Below are positions 26,667-35,275 of a DNA stretch of 64,000 nucleotides, piece by piece (the first letter of the stretch is position 1; each line of letters opens with the position of its first letter). Made by a program: the position numbers and the translations under genes. The DNA comes from Streptomyces sp. NBC_01255 (lineage in GTDB: Bacteria; Actinomycetota; Actinomycetes; Streptomycetales; Streptomycetaceae): NCBI RefSeq assembly GCF_036226445.1, contig NZ_CP108474.1, forward strand, positions 3,038,001 through 3,102,000, read 5' to 3'. The notes beneath the pieces are model-generated. The model was given only the letters and a program-made list of their open reading frames with translations, searched no databases and was not told the origin of the DNA.

Positions 26667-27433
26667 GTACGTACGACGCGCGGTTCCGGGTGTGGCGCGG
26701 CGACACCGACGGCGGCGAACTGACCGACTACACGGTCGAGGTGCACGACGGGGAGGTCGTCCTCGACGTCGTCCACCGGCTCCAGGCCACCCAGGCACCG
26801 GATCTCGCCGTGCGCTGGAACTGCAAGGCGGGCAAGTGCGGTTCGTGCTCGGCCGAGATCAACGGACGGCCCCGGCTGCTCTGCATGACCCGGATGTCGG
26901 TCTTCGCGCGGGACGACGTGATCACCGTGACCCCGATGCGCGCCTTCCCGGTCGTCCGCGACCTGGTCACGGACGTCTCCTTCAACTACAAGAAGGCCCG
27001 GGAGATCCCGGCCTTCGTCCCGCCGCCCGGGGTCGGCCCCGGCGAGTACCGGATGCGGCAGGAGGACGTGGACCGCTCGCAGGAGTTCAGGAAGTGCATC
27101 GAGTGCTTCCTGTGCCAGGACACCTGCCATGTGGTGCGCGACCACGAGGAGAACAAGGAGGCCTTCGCCGGGCCCCGCTTCCTCATGCGGGTCGCGGAGC
27201 TCGACATGCACCCGCTGGACGCGGCGGAGGAGGCCGGAATCGACCGGCGGCGGAGCGCGCAGGAGGAGCACGGGCTCGGCTACTGCAACATCACCAAGTG
27301 CTGTACGGAGGTGTGCCCGGAGTCCATCCGGATCACCGACAACGCGCTGATCCCGCTGAAGGAGCGGGTCGTGGACCGGAAGTACGACCCGCTGGTGTGG
27401 CTCGGCAACACGATCAGGCGGCGGAAGGGGTAG
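26663..27433 (+). CDS. sdhB: Succinate dehydrogenase / fumarate reductase iron-sulfur subunit
   Basis: A 256-residue protein. The plant-type [2Fe-2S] domain ligands are visible in NCKAGKCGSCSAEI and the later LLC. The [4Fe-4S] and [3Fe-4S] ligands are in KCIECFLCQDTC and CNITKCCTEVCPES. It carries electrons from FAD to the membrane anchor. It overlaps sdhA by four bases. The gene ends 34 bases from a convergent minus-strand gene, with no clear hairpin in the gap. Confidence 0.94.
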   Translation: MSTYDARFRVWRGDTDGGELTDYTVEVHDGEVVLDVVHRLQATQAPDLAVRWNCKAGKCGSCSAEINGRPRLLCMTRMSVFARDDVITVTPMRAFPVVRDLVTDVSFNYKKAREIPAFVPPPGVGPGEYRMRQEDVDRSQEFRKCIECFLCQDTCHVVRDHEENKEAFAGPRFLMRVAELDMHPLDAAEEAGIDRRRSAQEEHGLGYCNITKCCTEVCPESIRITDNALIPLKERVVDRKYDPLVWLGNTIRRRKG

Positions 27434-27467
27434 CGGACTCCGGCCGCTCGGCGGGTGCCGCAGGCCG

Positions 27468-28256
27468 TCAGGCTGCCGCGCCCGCGCTCCACCGGCCGAG
27501 GACGGGCTCGGCGAGGGTGCGGGCGGGGCGGCACAGCGTCTGGCCGTGGCGGGCGAACAGCTCGTCGCGCGAGCCGAACCGGCCGAGGTCCGTGCGGAGG
27601 TGGGCGGAGAGGTCGCAGGGGGCGGTGGAGCCCGCGCACGCGGCCGGCGCGTCCCAGTCCACCGGGGTCCGGGCCACGGCCTCGAAGAGGGTCTCCGGAC
27701 CGTGATTGGTGAAACCCGCTGTCGTACGCGTGCCCTGGGCCTCGAAGAGCTCCGCCACCGGCACCCAGGCGTCGTCGAGCAGGAACTCGGGCCAGGTCAG
27801 CAGGACTTCCTCGGGCACGAAGGGGCGCACCTTCGGGAAGCGCGGGTACCAGAACGCGCCGTCGACCAGCAGGCCCCGCACCCGGGTCGGCACTCCGAGC
27901 GAGCGGGCCACCGCCTCCAGGACCGCCATGCGTTGGCTGCACGAGCCGCGGCCGAGCCGCAGCGTCCGGGACACGCGGCGCCGGTCCTCCACGGAGTACA
28001 CCGGCCGGACGGTCGGGACGATGATCCCGTGGGCCGTCCGGAGCCGGTCGCGCGCCGTCACCGCGCCCCGCTCGTCCGCCTCCCGCAGGACCCTCGCGAC
28101 GAACGCGACGACCCGCGGGTGCTCCAGGTCCAGGATCGGCGTGGGGCGGGTGGACCCGGCGGCCGCGTTGCCCGCGGTCCTGCCTGCGGTCCTGCCAGGG
28201 GTCCTGCTTGCGTTCCTGTTCGCGTTCCGGACGGGCATCAGCAGACGACTGGTCAT
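27468..28256 (-). CDS. Transglutaminase-like superfamily protein, probably catalytically altered
   Basis: A 262-residue protein. The ATG at 28256 has GAGGGGGAG upstream; a longer frame lacks one. The N-terminus is basic and repetitive (NANRNASRTPGRTAGRTAG). From residue 90 the transglutaminase core is visible: GRGSCSQRMAVLEAVARSLGVP contains the nucleophile-like cysteine. The region that should hold the catalytic His and Asp reads LLTWPEFLLDDAWVPVAELF, with Thr and Ala in their usual places. It may therefore bind rather than cut or cross-link. It is a single gene, convergent with sdhB and divergent from the LacI regulator. Confidence 0.7.
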   Translation of the reverse strand: MTSRLLMPVRNANRNASRTPGRTAGRTAGNAAAGSTRPTPILDLEHPRVVAFVARVLREADERGAVTARDRLRTAHGIIVPTVRPVYSVEDRRRVSRTLRLGRGSCSQRMAVLEAVARSLGVPTRVRGLLVDGAFWYPRFPKVRPFVPEEVLLTWPEFLLDDAWVPVAELFEAQGTRTTAGFTNHGPETLFEAVARTPVDWDAPAACAGSTAPCDLSAHLRTDLGRFGSRDELFARHGQTLCRPARTLAEPVLGRWSAGAAA

Positions 28257-28369
28257 GGCGTACTCCCCCTCGGTGCGGCGGCATCGGGCCGACGACCTCA
28301 TCCTCCTCCGGGCCGCGGAGCACCCCGCACGCAGGGGCGTAGTTGGCGCTCGGGCGCACGCCGCCCTAC

Positions 28370-28387
28370 TGTGAATGCGCTTTCACA
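28370..28387. promoter_or_regulatory. LacI-type operator upstream of the LacI regulator gene
   Basis: TGTGAATGCGCTTTCACA is a near-perfect 18-base palindrome centred on GCGC, the hallmark of LacI/GalR operators, 33 bases before the regulator start. It shares ATGCGCTTxCA with the site before the sugar-binding protein gene at 30695. Autoregulation is the simple reading. Confidence 0.75.
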
Positions 28388-28420
28388 CTGCTCCACACAA
28401 CGAGGACGGATGGTCGGCCG

Positions 28421-29470
28421 GTGAGTGCCCCCACGGTGTACGACGTCGCCGAGCGCGCGGGCGTCTCCATTGCCACGGTGTCGCGGGTGTACCGCAACCC
28501 CGACTCGGTACGCGAACAGACCCGCGACCGCGTCCTGGAGGCCGCCCGCGGGCTCGGCTACGTGCCGAGCGGCAGCGCGCGCGGCCTGGCCAGCCGGACC
28601 ACGGGCGTGCTCGGGCTCTGCTTCCCCGACTACTCCGACCCGGACACGATCGGGATCGAGGACGGCGTCGAGGACGACGACGCCGCCATGCTCTACAGCG
28701 ACCAGATCATCCGGGGCATGGAGCGGGCGGCCAGGCGACACGGGTACGCGCTGCTGATCGCCGCCTCCCTGGAGGGCGGGCCGCAGACCCTCGTCAACCA
28801 GGTCGCGGGGCGGGTCGACGGCTTCGCCGTCCTCGCGCGGACCGTGCCGACCGAGGAGCTGGAGGTCATCTCGCGCCGCCTTCCGGTCGTGATGCTGGCG
28901 GGCCCCCGGGAGATCGACCACCTCGACCACATCGAGGTCGCCAACGCCGACGGGCAGCGCGCCCTCACCCGGCACCTGATCGAGGACCACGGGCTGCGGC
29001 GCCTGGTCTTCGTCGGCGCCGCCGAGGAGTCGCCGGACGTCGAGGCGCGGTTCGCGGGATACGCCGCCGCCTGTCGCGACGCCGGGCTCCCGGTGCCGGA
29101 CGCCCCTGACGTACGGGCGCCCCTGATGACCCAGGCCGAGGGCGCCCGCGCGGCCGAGGCGCTGCTCGACCGGAGCGGCGAGCCACCGCAGGCGATGGTC
29201 TTCGCCAACGACCAGATGGCGGTCGGCGCGCTCCAGGCCCTGGAGCGGCGGGGCCTGCGGGTTCCCGCCGACGTCGCCGTGACCGGCTTCGACGGCATCC
29301 CGCTGAGCCGCCTGGTCCGCCCGACGCTCACCACGGTCCGCCAGCCGATGCGCCGCCTGGGCGAAGAGGCCGTCGAGCTCCTCGTCCAGCGCCTGGGCGA
29401 CCGCGAACGCACCCCGGAGTCCCTGATGCTGCCGGTGACACTCGCGAAGCGGCAGAGCTGCGGCTGCTGA
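28421..29470 (+). CDS. LacI/GalR family transcriptional regulator
   Basis: A 349-residue repressor. The helix-turn-helix is at residues 4-25 (PTVYDVAERAGVSIATVSRVYR), with the hinge helix at VPSGSARGLAS. The periplasmic-binding-like effector domain runs from about 65 to the end, with the typical FVGAAEE, VFANDQMAVGALQALERRGL and VTGFDGIPLSRLVRPTLTTV segments. The GTG at 28421 was chosen because the HTH starts immediately after it. It likely controls the adjacent sugar transporter and glycosidase genes and itself through the GCGC-centred sites. The sugar effector cannot be read from the sequence. Confidence 0.92.
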   Translation: MSAPTVYDVAERAGVSIATVSRVYRNPDSVREQTRDRVLEAARGLGYVPSGSARGLASRTTGVLGLCFPDYSDPDTIGIEDGVEDDDAAMLYSDQIIRGMERAARRHGYALLIAASLEGGPQTLVNQVAGRVDGFAVLARTVPTEELEVISRRLPVVMLAGPREIDHLDHIEVANADGQRALTRHLIEDHGLRRLVFVGAAEESPDVEARFAGYAAACRDAGLPVPDAPDVRAPLMTQAEGARAAEALLDRSGEPPQAMVFANDQMAVGALQALERRGLRVPADVAVTGFDGIPLSRLVRPTLTTVRQPMRRLGEEAVELLVQRLGDRERTPESLMLPVTLAKRQSCGC

Positions 29471-29524
29471 ACGACCGCGAGGGGACACGGGGGGCCGGGG
29501 AGGCCCGGGAGGGGACGCTCGGGG

Positions 29525-30526
29525 CTACGCCACCGGCGTCCGCCCGAAGAACGCCGTCGTCGCCTCGCCCAGTGCCGCCGTCTCCTCCGCGAGGCCCGCG
29601 TGCTCGAAGTGCCCCGCCGTCAGGACGTGCAGCTCCTTCGGTCCGCCCAGCGCGTTGTACACCGCGAACTGGCCCGGCGGCGGCACCGCCGGGTCGAACA
29701 GCGCCCCGGCGACGAGCACCGGCACCCGGATCCGCCGCGCCGCTGTCGCCGCGTCGGCGTACGCCAGGACCTCGGCCACCTCGGGGTGGCGGGCCGCGTA
29801 CCCGCGTACCGACTCCCCGCTGCCCACGCTCTCCAGGGTCAGCCGGAGAGGGTGGTTGCCGAAGGTCGGCACGGTCAGCCGGGCGGCGCCGAAGCGCGCG
29901 TCCCAGGGCAGGGCGAGCGCGCCGAGCCCACCGCCGAAGCTCTCGCCGAGGTAGCCGAGCGGCCGCTCCGCCACCTCGGGGACCAGTGTGCGCAGCGCCG
30001 TCGCCGCGCACCACAGATCCGCCGCGCAGTCCGCGATGACGTACGTGTCCCGGCTCGCGATGCCCTCCAGGACGTGCCGGAAGGCGACATCGGGGATCCC
30101 TGGCACCCGGCCCCGCTCACCCATGCCCCGCACGCACGGGAGGATCGCGGCCGAACGGGGCAGCGGCAGGGGGACGTCCGGCCCGACCCGGTCGCGGCCC
30201 CCGTAGCCGTGCCCGATCACGAAGCCCCGCTCCGCCGGGCCCGCCTCGGGGAGGGCCAGCCAGCCGCCGAGCCGTACGCCGCCGACGGAGCTGAAGGTCA
30301 TCCCGTGGATCCGGACGCCGTCCCGCACCTCCTCGACCGCCCCGATCTCGGGTGCGGGATCGACGGCGAGCGCGGCCTCGTACCGCTCGCGCCAGTACGC
30401 CTCGAACCCCGCCGGCTCCGGTGGCGCGGGCACCCGGAGAAGCCGGTCGAGCCCGTATCCGTGGCCCGGGTCGAAGGGGAAGTCGTGCGCGAGCGCCACC
30501 GCGCCCGGGGTCTCTGCGATGTCCAC
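29525..30526 (-). CDS. Acetylxylan esterase / cephalosporin-C deacetylase-like hydrolase (CE7 type)
   Basis: A 333-residue alpha/beta hydrolase expected to remove acetyl groups from sugars or small esters. It shows the family features: the RGMGERG region after the oxyanion stretch, the nucleophile motif LGESFGGG, an aspartate in GALFDPAVPP and the histidine in TAGHFEHAG. No signal peptide is present, so it acts on imported substrates in the cytosol. It is transcribed divergently from the sugar transporter, with 224 bases between the starts, and convergently with the LacI gene. The context suggests deacetylation of imported oligosaccharides. Confidence 0.85.
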   Translation of the reverse strand: MDIAETPGAVALAHDFPFDPGHGYGLDRLLRVPAPPEPAGFEAYWRERYEAALAVDPAPEIGAVEEVRDGVRIHGMTFSSVGGVRLGGWLALPEAGPAERGFVIGHGYGGRDRVGPDVPLPLPRSAAILPCVRGMGERGRVPGIPDVAFRHVLEGIASRDTYVIADCAADLWCAATALRTLVPEVAERPLGYLGESFGGGLGALALPWDARFGAARLTVPTFGNHPLRLTLESVGSGESVRGYAARHPEVAEVLAYADAATAARRIRVPVLVAGALFDPAVPPPGQFAVYNALGGPKELHVLTAGHFEHAGLAEETAALGEATTAFFGRTPVA

Positions 30527-30694
30527 GGGCGACGAACCTAGCCGACGACGAATGGATCACAAATACTTTCATAGGGCACACAACTCGCTTACGGTGCGGA
30601 TGGCGACGGGGACGGCACACCCGGGTGTCGCGCATGTTGCAGGAATGTGACCCCAGCCCCTCTTGCAAAGCCCAGGGACGCCGCAGCACAGTGA

Positions 30695-30721
30695 TGTATG
30701 CGCTTACAGACAGCGCATACA
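30695..30721. promoter_or_regulatory. Inverted-repeat operator upstream of the sugar transporter
   Basis: TGTATGCGCT at 30695-30704 and its exact complement at 30712-30721 flank a 7-base spacer, 29 bases before the binding-protein start. The left part can also be read as a GCGC-centred palindrome, TGTATGCGCTTACA (30695-30708), matching the operator at 28370. This suggests overlapping sites for the same LacI repressor. Confidence 0.75.
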
Positions 30722-30750
30722 TCCGGTCGGAGCTCAAGGAGGAGCCGTCC

Positions 30751-31995
30751 ATGCATCGCGCCGCCAGAACCCTCACGGCAGCCATCGCCCTCGCGACGGC
30801 CTTCGGCATCACCGCCTGCGGATCCTCGTCGGGCGGCGGGGTCGCCGCCGACGAGAAGCAGACGCTCACCGTCTGGGCGATGGGCGCCGAGGGCGAGAAG
30901 CTGGGCGACGTGGCGAAGGAGTACCAGAAGACCCACCCGAACGTGACCGTCCAGGTCACCCCGGTCGGCTGGGACGTCGCCCACCAGAAGCTGGTCTCCG
31001 CCGCAGCGGCCGGCACCCTCCCCGACGTGGCCCAGATGGGCGGCTCCTACATGGGCGAGTTCGCCGAGCTCGGCGTCCTCGAACCCGTCGACACCCAGAC
31101 CTTCCGCAAGGCCGACTTCTTCCCGGCCGGCTGGGAGCAGGGCGAGATCGACGGCACCGCCTACGGCGTCCCCTGGTACGTCGACACCCGCGTGCTCTAC
31201 TACCGCACCGACCTCGCCAAGCAGGCCGGCGTCACCAAGGCCCCGGCCACCTGGACCGACCTCCAGGCCGCCGCCACCGGCTACCAGAAGAAGGCCGGCA
31301 CCAAGTGGGGCCTCTACGTCCAGGGCAACGGCCTCGACACCGTCCAGAGCTTCTACCCCTTCCTCTACTCCGCCGGCGGCGAGATCGTCGACAAGGACGG
31401 CAAGGCGGTCCTCGACAGCCCCGCCTCGGTCCGCGCTCTCAAGGAGTACGGCTCCTACTTCGACAAGGGCCTCACCAAGAAGAGCGTCCAGCCCGGCTAC
31501 GACGTCCTGAAGGACTTCAACACCGGTGACGTCCCGATGTTCTTCTCCGGCCCCTGGATCATGTCGATCCTCAAGGAGCAGTACCCGCAGCTCGACGGCA
31601 AGTGGGCCGTCGGCCCCGTCCCCTCCGACAAGACCTCCGTCTCCATGGCCGGCGGGTCCAGCCTGGTGATCTCCAAGGACAGCGAACACAAGGCCTCCGC
31701 CAAGGAGTTCATCCGCTACCTGACCGACGCCAAGGGCCAGGCCGACTGGTACGAGCGGACCAGCGACCTCCCCGCCAACACCGCCGCCTGGAAGACCGGC
31801 GCACTGGCGGAGGACGCCGGCCTCCAGGTCTTCCGCAAGCAGATGGAGACGGCCAAGGTCTCCCCCGCCCTGCCCAAGTGGTCCGAGATCACCTCCAAGG
31901 TCGACGCGGCCATCGAGTCCGTCACCCAGGGCAAGGCTTCCGCCGAGGACGCCGCCAAGAAGGCGCAGTCCGAGGTCGAAGGCCTCGTGAAGTAG
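30751..31995 (+). CDS. Sugar ABC transporter substrate-binding lipoprotein (SBP family 1)
   Basis: The oligosaccharide receptor of the importer, 414 residues. The ATG at 30751 follows AAGGAGGAG by six bases and starts a signal peptide ending in the lipobox GITAC at about residue 22. SBP_bac_1 features are present: TLTVWAMGAEGEKL, DVAQMGGSYMGEFAELG, YGVPWYVDTRVLYYRTD, FFSGPWIMSILKEQYP and the end region KASAEDAAKKAQSEVEGL. It is the first gene of an operon with two permeases five bases downstream. The ATPase is not encoded here; Streptomyces sugar importers usually share MsiK. Confidence 0.93.
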   Translation: MHRAARTLTAAIALATAFGITACGSSSGGGVAADEKQTLTVWAMGAEGEKLGDVAKEYQKTHPNVTVQVTPVGWDVAHQKLVSAAAAGTLPDVAQMGGSYMGEFAELGVLEPVDTQTFRKADFFPAGWEQGEIDGTAYGVPWYVDTRVLYYRTDLAKQAGVTKAPATWTDLQAAATGYQKKAGTKWGLYVQGNGLDTVQSFYPFLYSAGGEIVDKDGKAVLDSPASVRALKEYGSYFDKGLTKKSVQPGYDVLKDFNTGDVPMFFSGPWIMSILKEQYPQLDGKWAVGPVPSDKTSVSMAGGSSLVISKDSEHKASAKEFIRYLTDAKGQADWYERTSDLPANTAAWKTGALAEDAGLQVFRKQMETAKVSPALPKWSEITSKVDAAIESVTQGKASAEDAAKKAQSEVEGLVK

Positions 31996-32000
31996 GAGAC

Positions 32001-33014
32001 ATGGGCACCACGACCGGACCGGCCGCACGCACGGCCAAGGGACACAAGACCCCGGCGCACGCCGGGCCGGGGGCCGCGACGCCCCCGGCCGGCGGGCCGG
32101 CCGCCTCCGGCCGCCCCGGGCGCGGGAAGACCTCGCTCGGCCGGCAGAACCTCGCCGGCTGGCTGTTCTCCACCCCCTTCCTCACGCTCTTCGCGGTCTT
32201 CATGGCGTTCCCGATCATCGCCACGCTGGCGATGAGCTTCACCGACTTCGGGCTCCGCAACGTCACCCGCCCGTTCGAGGCGAACTTCGTCGGCTTCGAG
32301 AACTACGCCAAGCTCTTCGGCGACGAGAAGTTCCTCACGTCGCTCTTCAACACGGCGTACTTCGTGGTGATCGGCGTCCCGCTGACCCTGCTGCTCGGTC
32401 TGGCCGTCGCCGTCCTCCTCAACAACGGCATAGACCGGGCGAGGACCTTCTTCCGGGTCGGCTTCTACGCCCCCGTGGTCACCACGATCGTCGCGGTGGC
32501 CGTGGTCTGGCGCTTCGTCCTGGACCCCTCCGACGGCCTGGTCGCCGGACTCCTCAGCGAAGTGGGGCTCACCTCCCCCGACTTCCTCGGCTCCGAGACA
32601 CTCGCCATGCCGTCGATGATCGCGATGGCCGTATGGCGGAACACGGGCACGGTCATGGTGCTGCTCATCGCCGGGCTCCAGGCCATCCCGACCGAGGTCA
32701 GGGAGGCCGCCCGGCTCGACGGCGCCGGCGGCTGGCGGGAGTTCCGCCACATCACCGTCCCGCTGCTGCGGCCGACCCTGCTCTACGCCACGGTGATCAC
32801 CACCATCGGCTACCTCAACGTCTTCGAGGAGCCCTTCGTGATGACGCAGGGCGGCCCGTCGGACTCCACCCTCACCGTCTCGCTCCACATGTACCGCGAG
32901 GGCTTCAACTTCTTCCACATGGGCTACGCGAGCGCGATGGCGTACGTGCTCTTCGTCGTGATCATGGCCGTCACGGTGCTCCAGCTCCGTCTGCTGAAGG
33001 ACAACACCGAATGA
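32001..33014 (+). CDS. Sugar ABC transporter permease (MalF type)
   Basis: A 337-residue permease. A Pro/Gly/Ala-rich cytosolic arm of about 45 residues is followed by six helices. The EAA motif is REAARLDGAGGWREFRHITVPLLRPTL. The first helix region GWLFSTPFLTLFAVFMAFPI is typical. AGGAG overlaps the preceding stop codon, and the ATG is four bases later. The stop overlaps the next permease by four bases (ATGA). Confidence 0.92.
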   Translation: MGTTTGPAARTAKGHKTPAHAGPGAATPPAGGPAASGRPGRGKTSLGRQNLAGWLFSTPFLTLFAVFMAFPIIATLAMSFTDFGLRNVTRPFEANFVGFENYAKLFGDEKFLTSLFNTAYFVVIGVPLTLLLGLAVAVLLNNGIDRARTFFRVGFYAPVVTTIVAVAVVWRFVLDPSDGLVAGLLSEVGLTSPDFLGSETLAMPSMIAMAVWRNTGTVMVLLIAGLQAIPTEVREAARLDGAGGWREFRHITVPLLRPTLLYATVITTIGYLNVFEEPFVMTQGGPSDSTLTVSLHMYREGFNFFHMGYASAMAYVLFVVIMAVTVLQLRLLKDNTE

Positions 33015-33856
33015 GCCTCACCCACGCCTCCGCCTCCCGGCTCAGGAAGTCCCTCGTCTATCTGCTGCTCTCCCTCGGACTGCTGGTCTTCTCCGCCCCG
33101 TTCCTGTGGATGGCCCTCTCGGCCTTCAAGACCAGCAGCGAGCTGACGGCCAGTCCCCCGGTGTGGATCCCCACCGAGTGGACCCTCGACAACTTCTCGC
33201 GGCTGCTCGACAAGCTGGACCTGCCGCTCTACTTCATGAACTCGCTGATCGTGGCCGTGCTCGTCACCGTCGCGAACCTCGTCTTCTGCTCGATGCTCGG
33301 CTACGCCCTGGCCAAGCTGAGGTTCGCCGGCCGCAACAAGCTCTTCGGACTCGTCCTCGGCGCCCTCATGGTGCCGGGCAACCTGATGCTGCTGCCGCTC
33401 TTCGTCCTGATGAGCAAGCTCCGGCTGATCGACACCTACGCCGGTCTCGTGCTGCCCTTCGCCGCGGGGGCCTTCGGGGTCTTCCTCATGCGCCAGTTCA
33501 TGCAGTCGATCCCCGACGAGCTCATCGAAGCGGCCCGGATGGACGGGGCCCGCGAGTGGTACATCTTCTGGCGGATCGTGATGCCCCTGGTGAAACCGGC
33601 ACTCGCGACCCTCTCGATCTTCACGTTCCTCGGGTCGTGGAACAACTTCGTCTGGCCGTTGATCGCGACCAACGACCCCGACAAGTACACCCTTCCGGTG
33701 GCGCTGGCGACCTTCGCCACGGACCCCAACAAGTCGGCGGGATCCAACGGCATGCTCATGGCCGGGTCGCTCCTGGTCGTCCTGCCGGTCCTGCTGCTCT
33801 TCCTCGTGATGCAGCGCCACTTCACCCAGGGCATCGCCACAGCCGGCATGAAGTAG
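33011..33856 (+). CDS. Sugar ABC transporter permease (MalG type)
   Basis: The second channel subunit, 281 residues. Six helices are predicted, with the EAA motif IEAARMDGAREWYIFWRIVMPLVKPAL and the WNNFVWPLIATND segment usual for MalG-like proteins. It completes the transmembrane part of the importer with 32001-33014 and is translationally coupled to it. Confidence 0.92.
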   Translation: MSLTHASASRLRKSLVYLLLSLGLLVFSAPFLWMALSAFKTSSELTASPPVWIPTEWTLDNFSRLLDKLDLPLYFMNSLIVAVLVTVANLVFCSMLGYALAKLRFAGRNKLFGLVLGALMVPGNLMLLPLFVLMSKLRLIDTYAGLVLPFAAGAFGVFLMRQFMQSIPDELIEAARMDGAREWYIFWRIVMPLVKPALATLSIFTFLGSWNNFVWPLIATNDPDKYTLPVALATFATDPNKSAGSNGMLMAGSLLVVLPVLLLFLVMQRHFTQGIATAGMK

Positions 33857-33913
33857 CCGCCCGAACGGACGCCCCCTTCCGACGTACGCACATCCCCTCA
33901 GAGAGACACGCCG

Positions 33914-35122
33914 ATGACGCACACCCCGTACCCGTTCCCCGAGGGCTTTCTGTGGGGCGCCTCCACCGCGGCCCACCAGATCGAGGGCAACAACACCAAC
34001 AGCGACTGGTGGGTGAAGGAGCACACCGACGGCACCCACATCCAGGAGCCGAGCCTCGACGCCGCCGACAGCTACCACCGCTGGCGCGAGGACATGGACG
34101 TGCTGGCCGGGCTCGGCTTCACCGACTACCGCTTCTCCATCGAGTGGGCCCGCATCGAACCCGCACCCGGCCGCTTCTCCCGGGCCGAACTGGCCCACTA
34201 CCGCCGCATGGTGGAAGGCGCCCTGGAACGCGGTCTGCGCCCGATGGTCACCCTGCACCACTTCACCGTGCCCCAGTGGTTCGAGGAGCGCGGCAGCTGG
34301 ACCGCCGAGGGTGCCGTCGAGCTCTTCGCCCGCTACGTCGCGGCGACCGCGCCCGTCATCGCCGAGGGCGTCGGTCATGTCTGCACCATCAACGAGCCCA
34401 ACATGATCGCCGTGATGGCGGGGGCCGCCAAGGCCGGCGACATCGGCTTCCCCCCGGCCGGTCTGCCGACCCCCGACGAGGAGACGACCCAGGCCGTCAT
34501 CGCCGCCCACCACGCGGCCGTGAAGGAGGTCAGGGCGATCAACCCCGACATCCAGGTCGGCTGGTCGATCGCCAACCAGGTCTACCAGGCCCTCCCCGGC
34601 GCCCAGGACGTCGCCGCCGCTTACCGCTACCCGCGCGAGGACGTCTTCATCGAGGCGGCCCGGGAGGACGACTGGATCGGTGTCCAGTCGTACACCCGGA
34701 CCAAGATCGGCCCCGAAGGCCCGATCCCGGCACCGGAGGACTGCGAGCGCACGCTGACGCAGTGGGAGTACTACCCGGCCGCACTCGGCCACGCCCTGCG
34801 CCACACCGCCGACGTCGTCGGCGACGTCCCGCTGATCGTCACGGAGAACGGCATCGCCACCGCCGACGACAGCCGCCGCGTCGACTACACGACCGGGGCC
34901 CTCTCCGAGGTCGCCGCCGCCCTGGAAGACGGTCTCGACGTCCGCGGCTACCTGCACTGGAGCGCCCTGGACAACTACGAGTGGGGCTCCTACAAGCCGA
35001 CCTTCGGCCTGATCTCCTTCGACCCGGAGACCTTCGCGCGCACCGCCAAGCCCTCCGCCGTCTGGCTGGGCGGCCTCGGCCGCAGCCGGGAGCTGCCGCG
35101 CACGGACCGGCAGGCGGGCTGA
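33914..35122 (+). CDS. GH1 family beta-glucosidase
   Basis: A 402-residue retaining beta-glycosidase. The N-terminal signature FPEGFLWGASTAAHQIEG is present, the acid/base glutamate lies in TINEPN and the nucleophile in LIVTENG. The C-terminal W(S)ALDNYEW segment binds sugar. At about 400 residues it is slightly short for GH1 (usually about 450) but has no obvious gap in the motifs. No signal peptide is present, so it hydrolyses imported oligosaccharides in the cytosol. It lies 57 bases after the permeases and is probably in the same operon. Confidence 0.93.
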   Translation: MTHTPYPFPEGFLWGASTAAHQIEGNNTNSDWWVKEHTDGTHIQEPSLDAADSYHRWREDMDVLAGLGFTDYRFSIEWARIEPAPGRFSRAELAHYRRMVEGALERGLRPMVTLHHFTVPQWFEERGSWTAEGAVELFARYVAATAPVIAEGVGHVCTINEPNMIAVMAGAAKAGDIGFPPAGLPTPDEETTQAVIAAHHAAVKEVRAINPDIQVGWSIANQVYQALPGAQDVAAAYRYPREDVFIEAAREDDWIGVQSYTRTKIGPEGPIPAPEDCERTLTQWEYYPAALGHALRHTADVVGDVPLIVTENGIATADDSRRVDYTTGALSEVAAALEDGLDVRGYLHWSALDNYEWGSYKPTFGLISFDPETFARTAKPSAVWLGGLGRSRELPRTDRQAG

Positions 35123-35211
35123 GGCCCGGGGCGGCCGGACCGCCCCCGGCAGCCCGGGCGCCCGGAGCCGTCGGAGCGCCCCGAGGACCGGAAGCAACCA
35201 CCACCAGACCC

Positions 35212-35245
35212 GGGAGCCGGCGGAACCTGACAGCCGCCGGCTCCC
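35212..35245 (+). terminator. Hairpin between the beta-glucosidase and the exported glycosidase
   Basis: GGGAGCCGGCGG at 35212-35223 pairs perfectly with 35234-35245 around a 10-base loop. It lies 90 bases after the GH1 stop and 30 bases before the next start. It is either a terminator with a separate promoter for the exported enzyme or an attenuator within one operon. Confidence 0.6.
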
Positions 35246-35275
35246 GTCACATCCGCAGTGGGGAGCTGGACCTTC

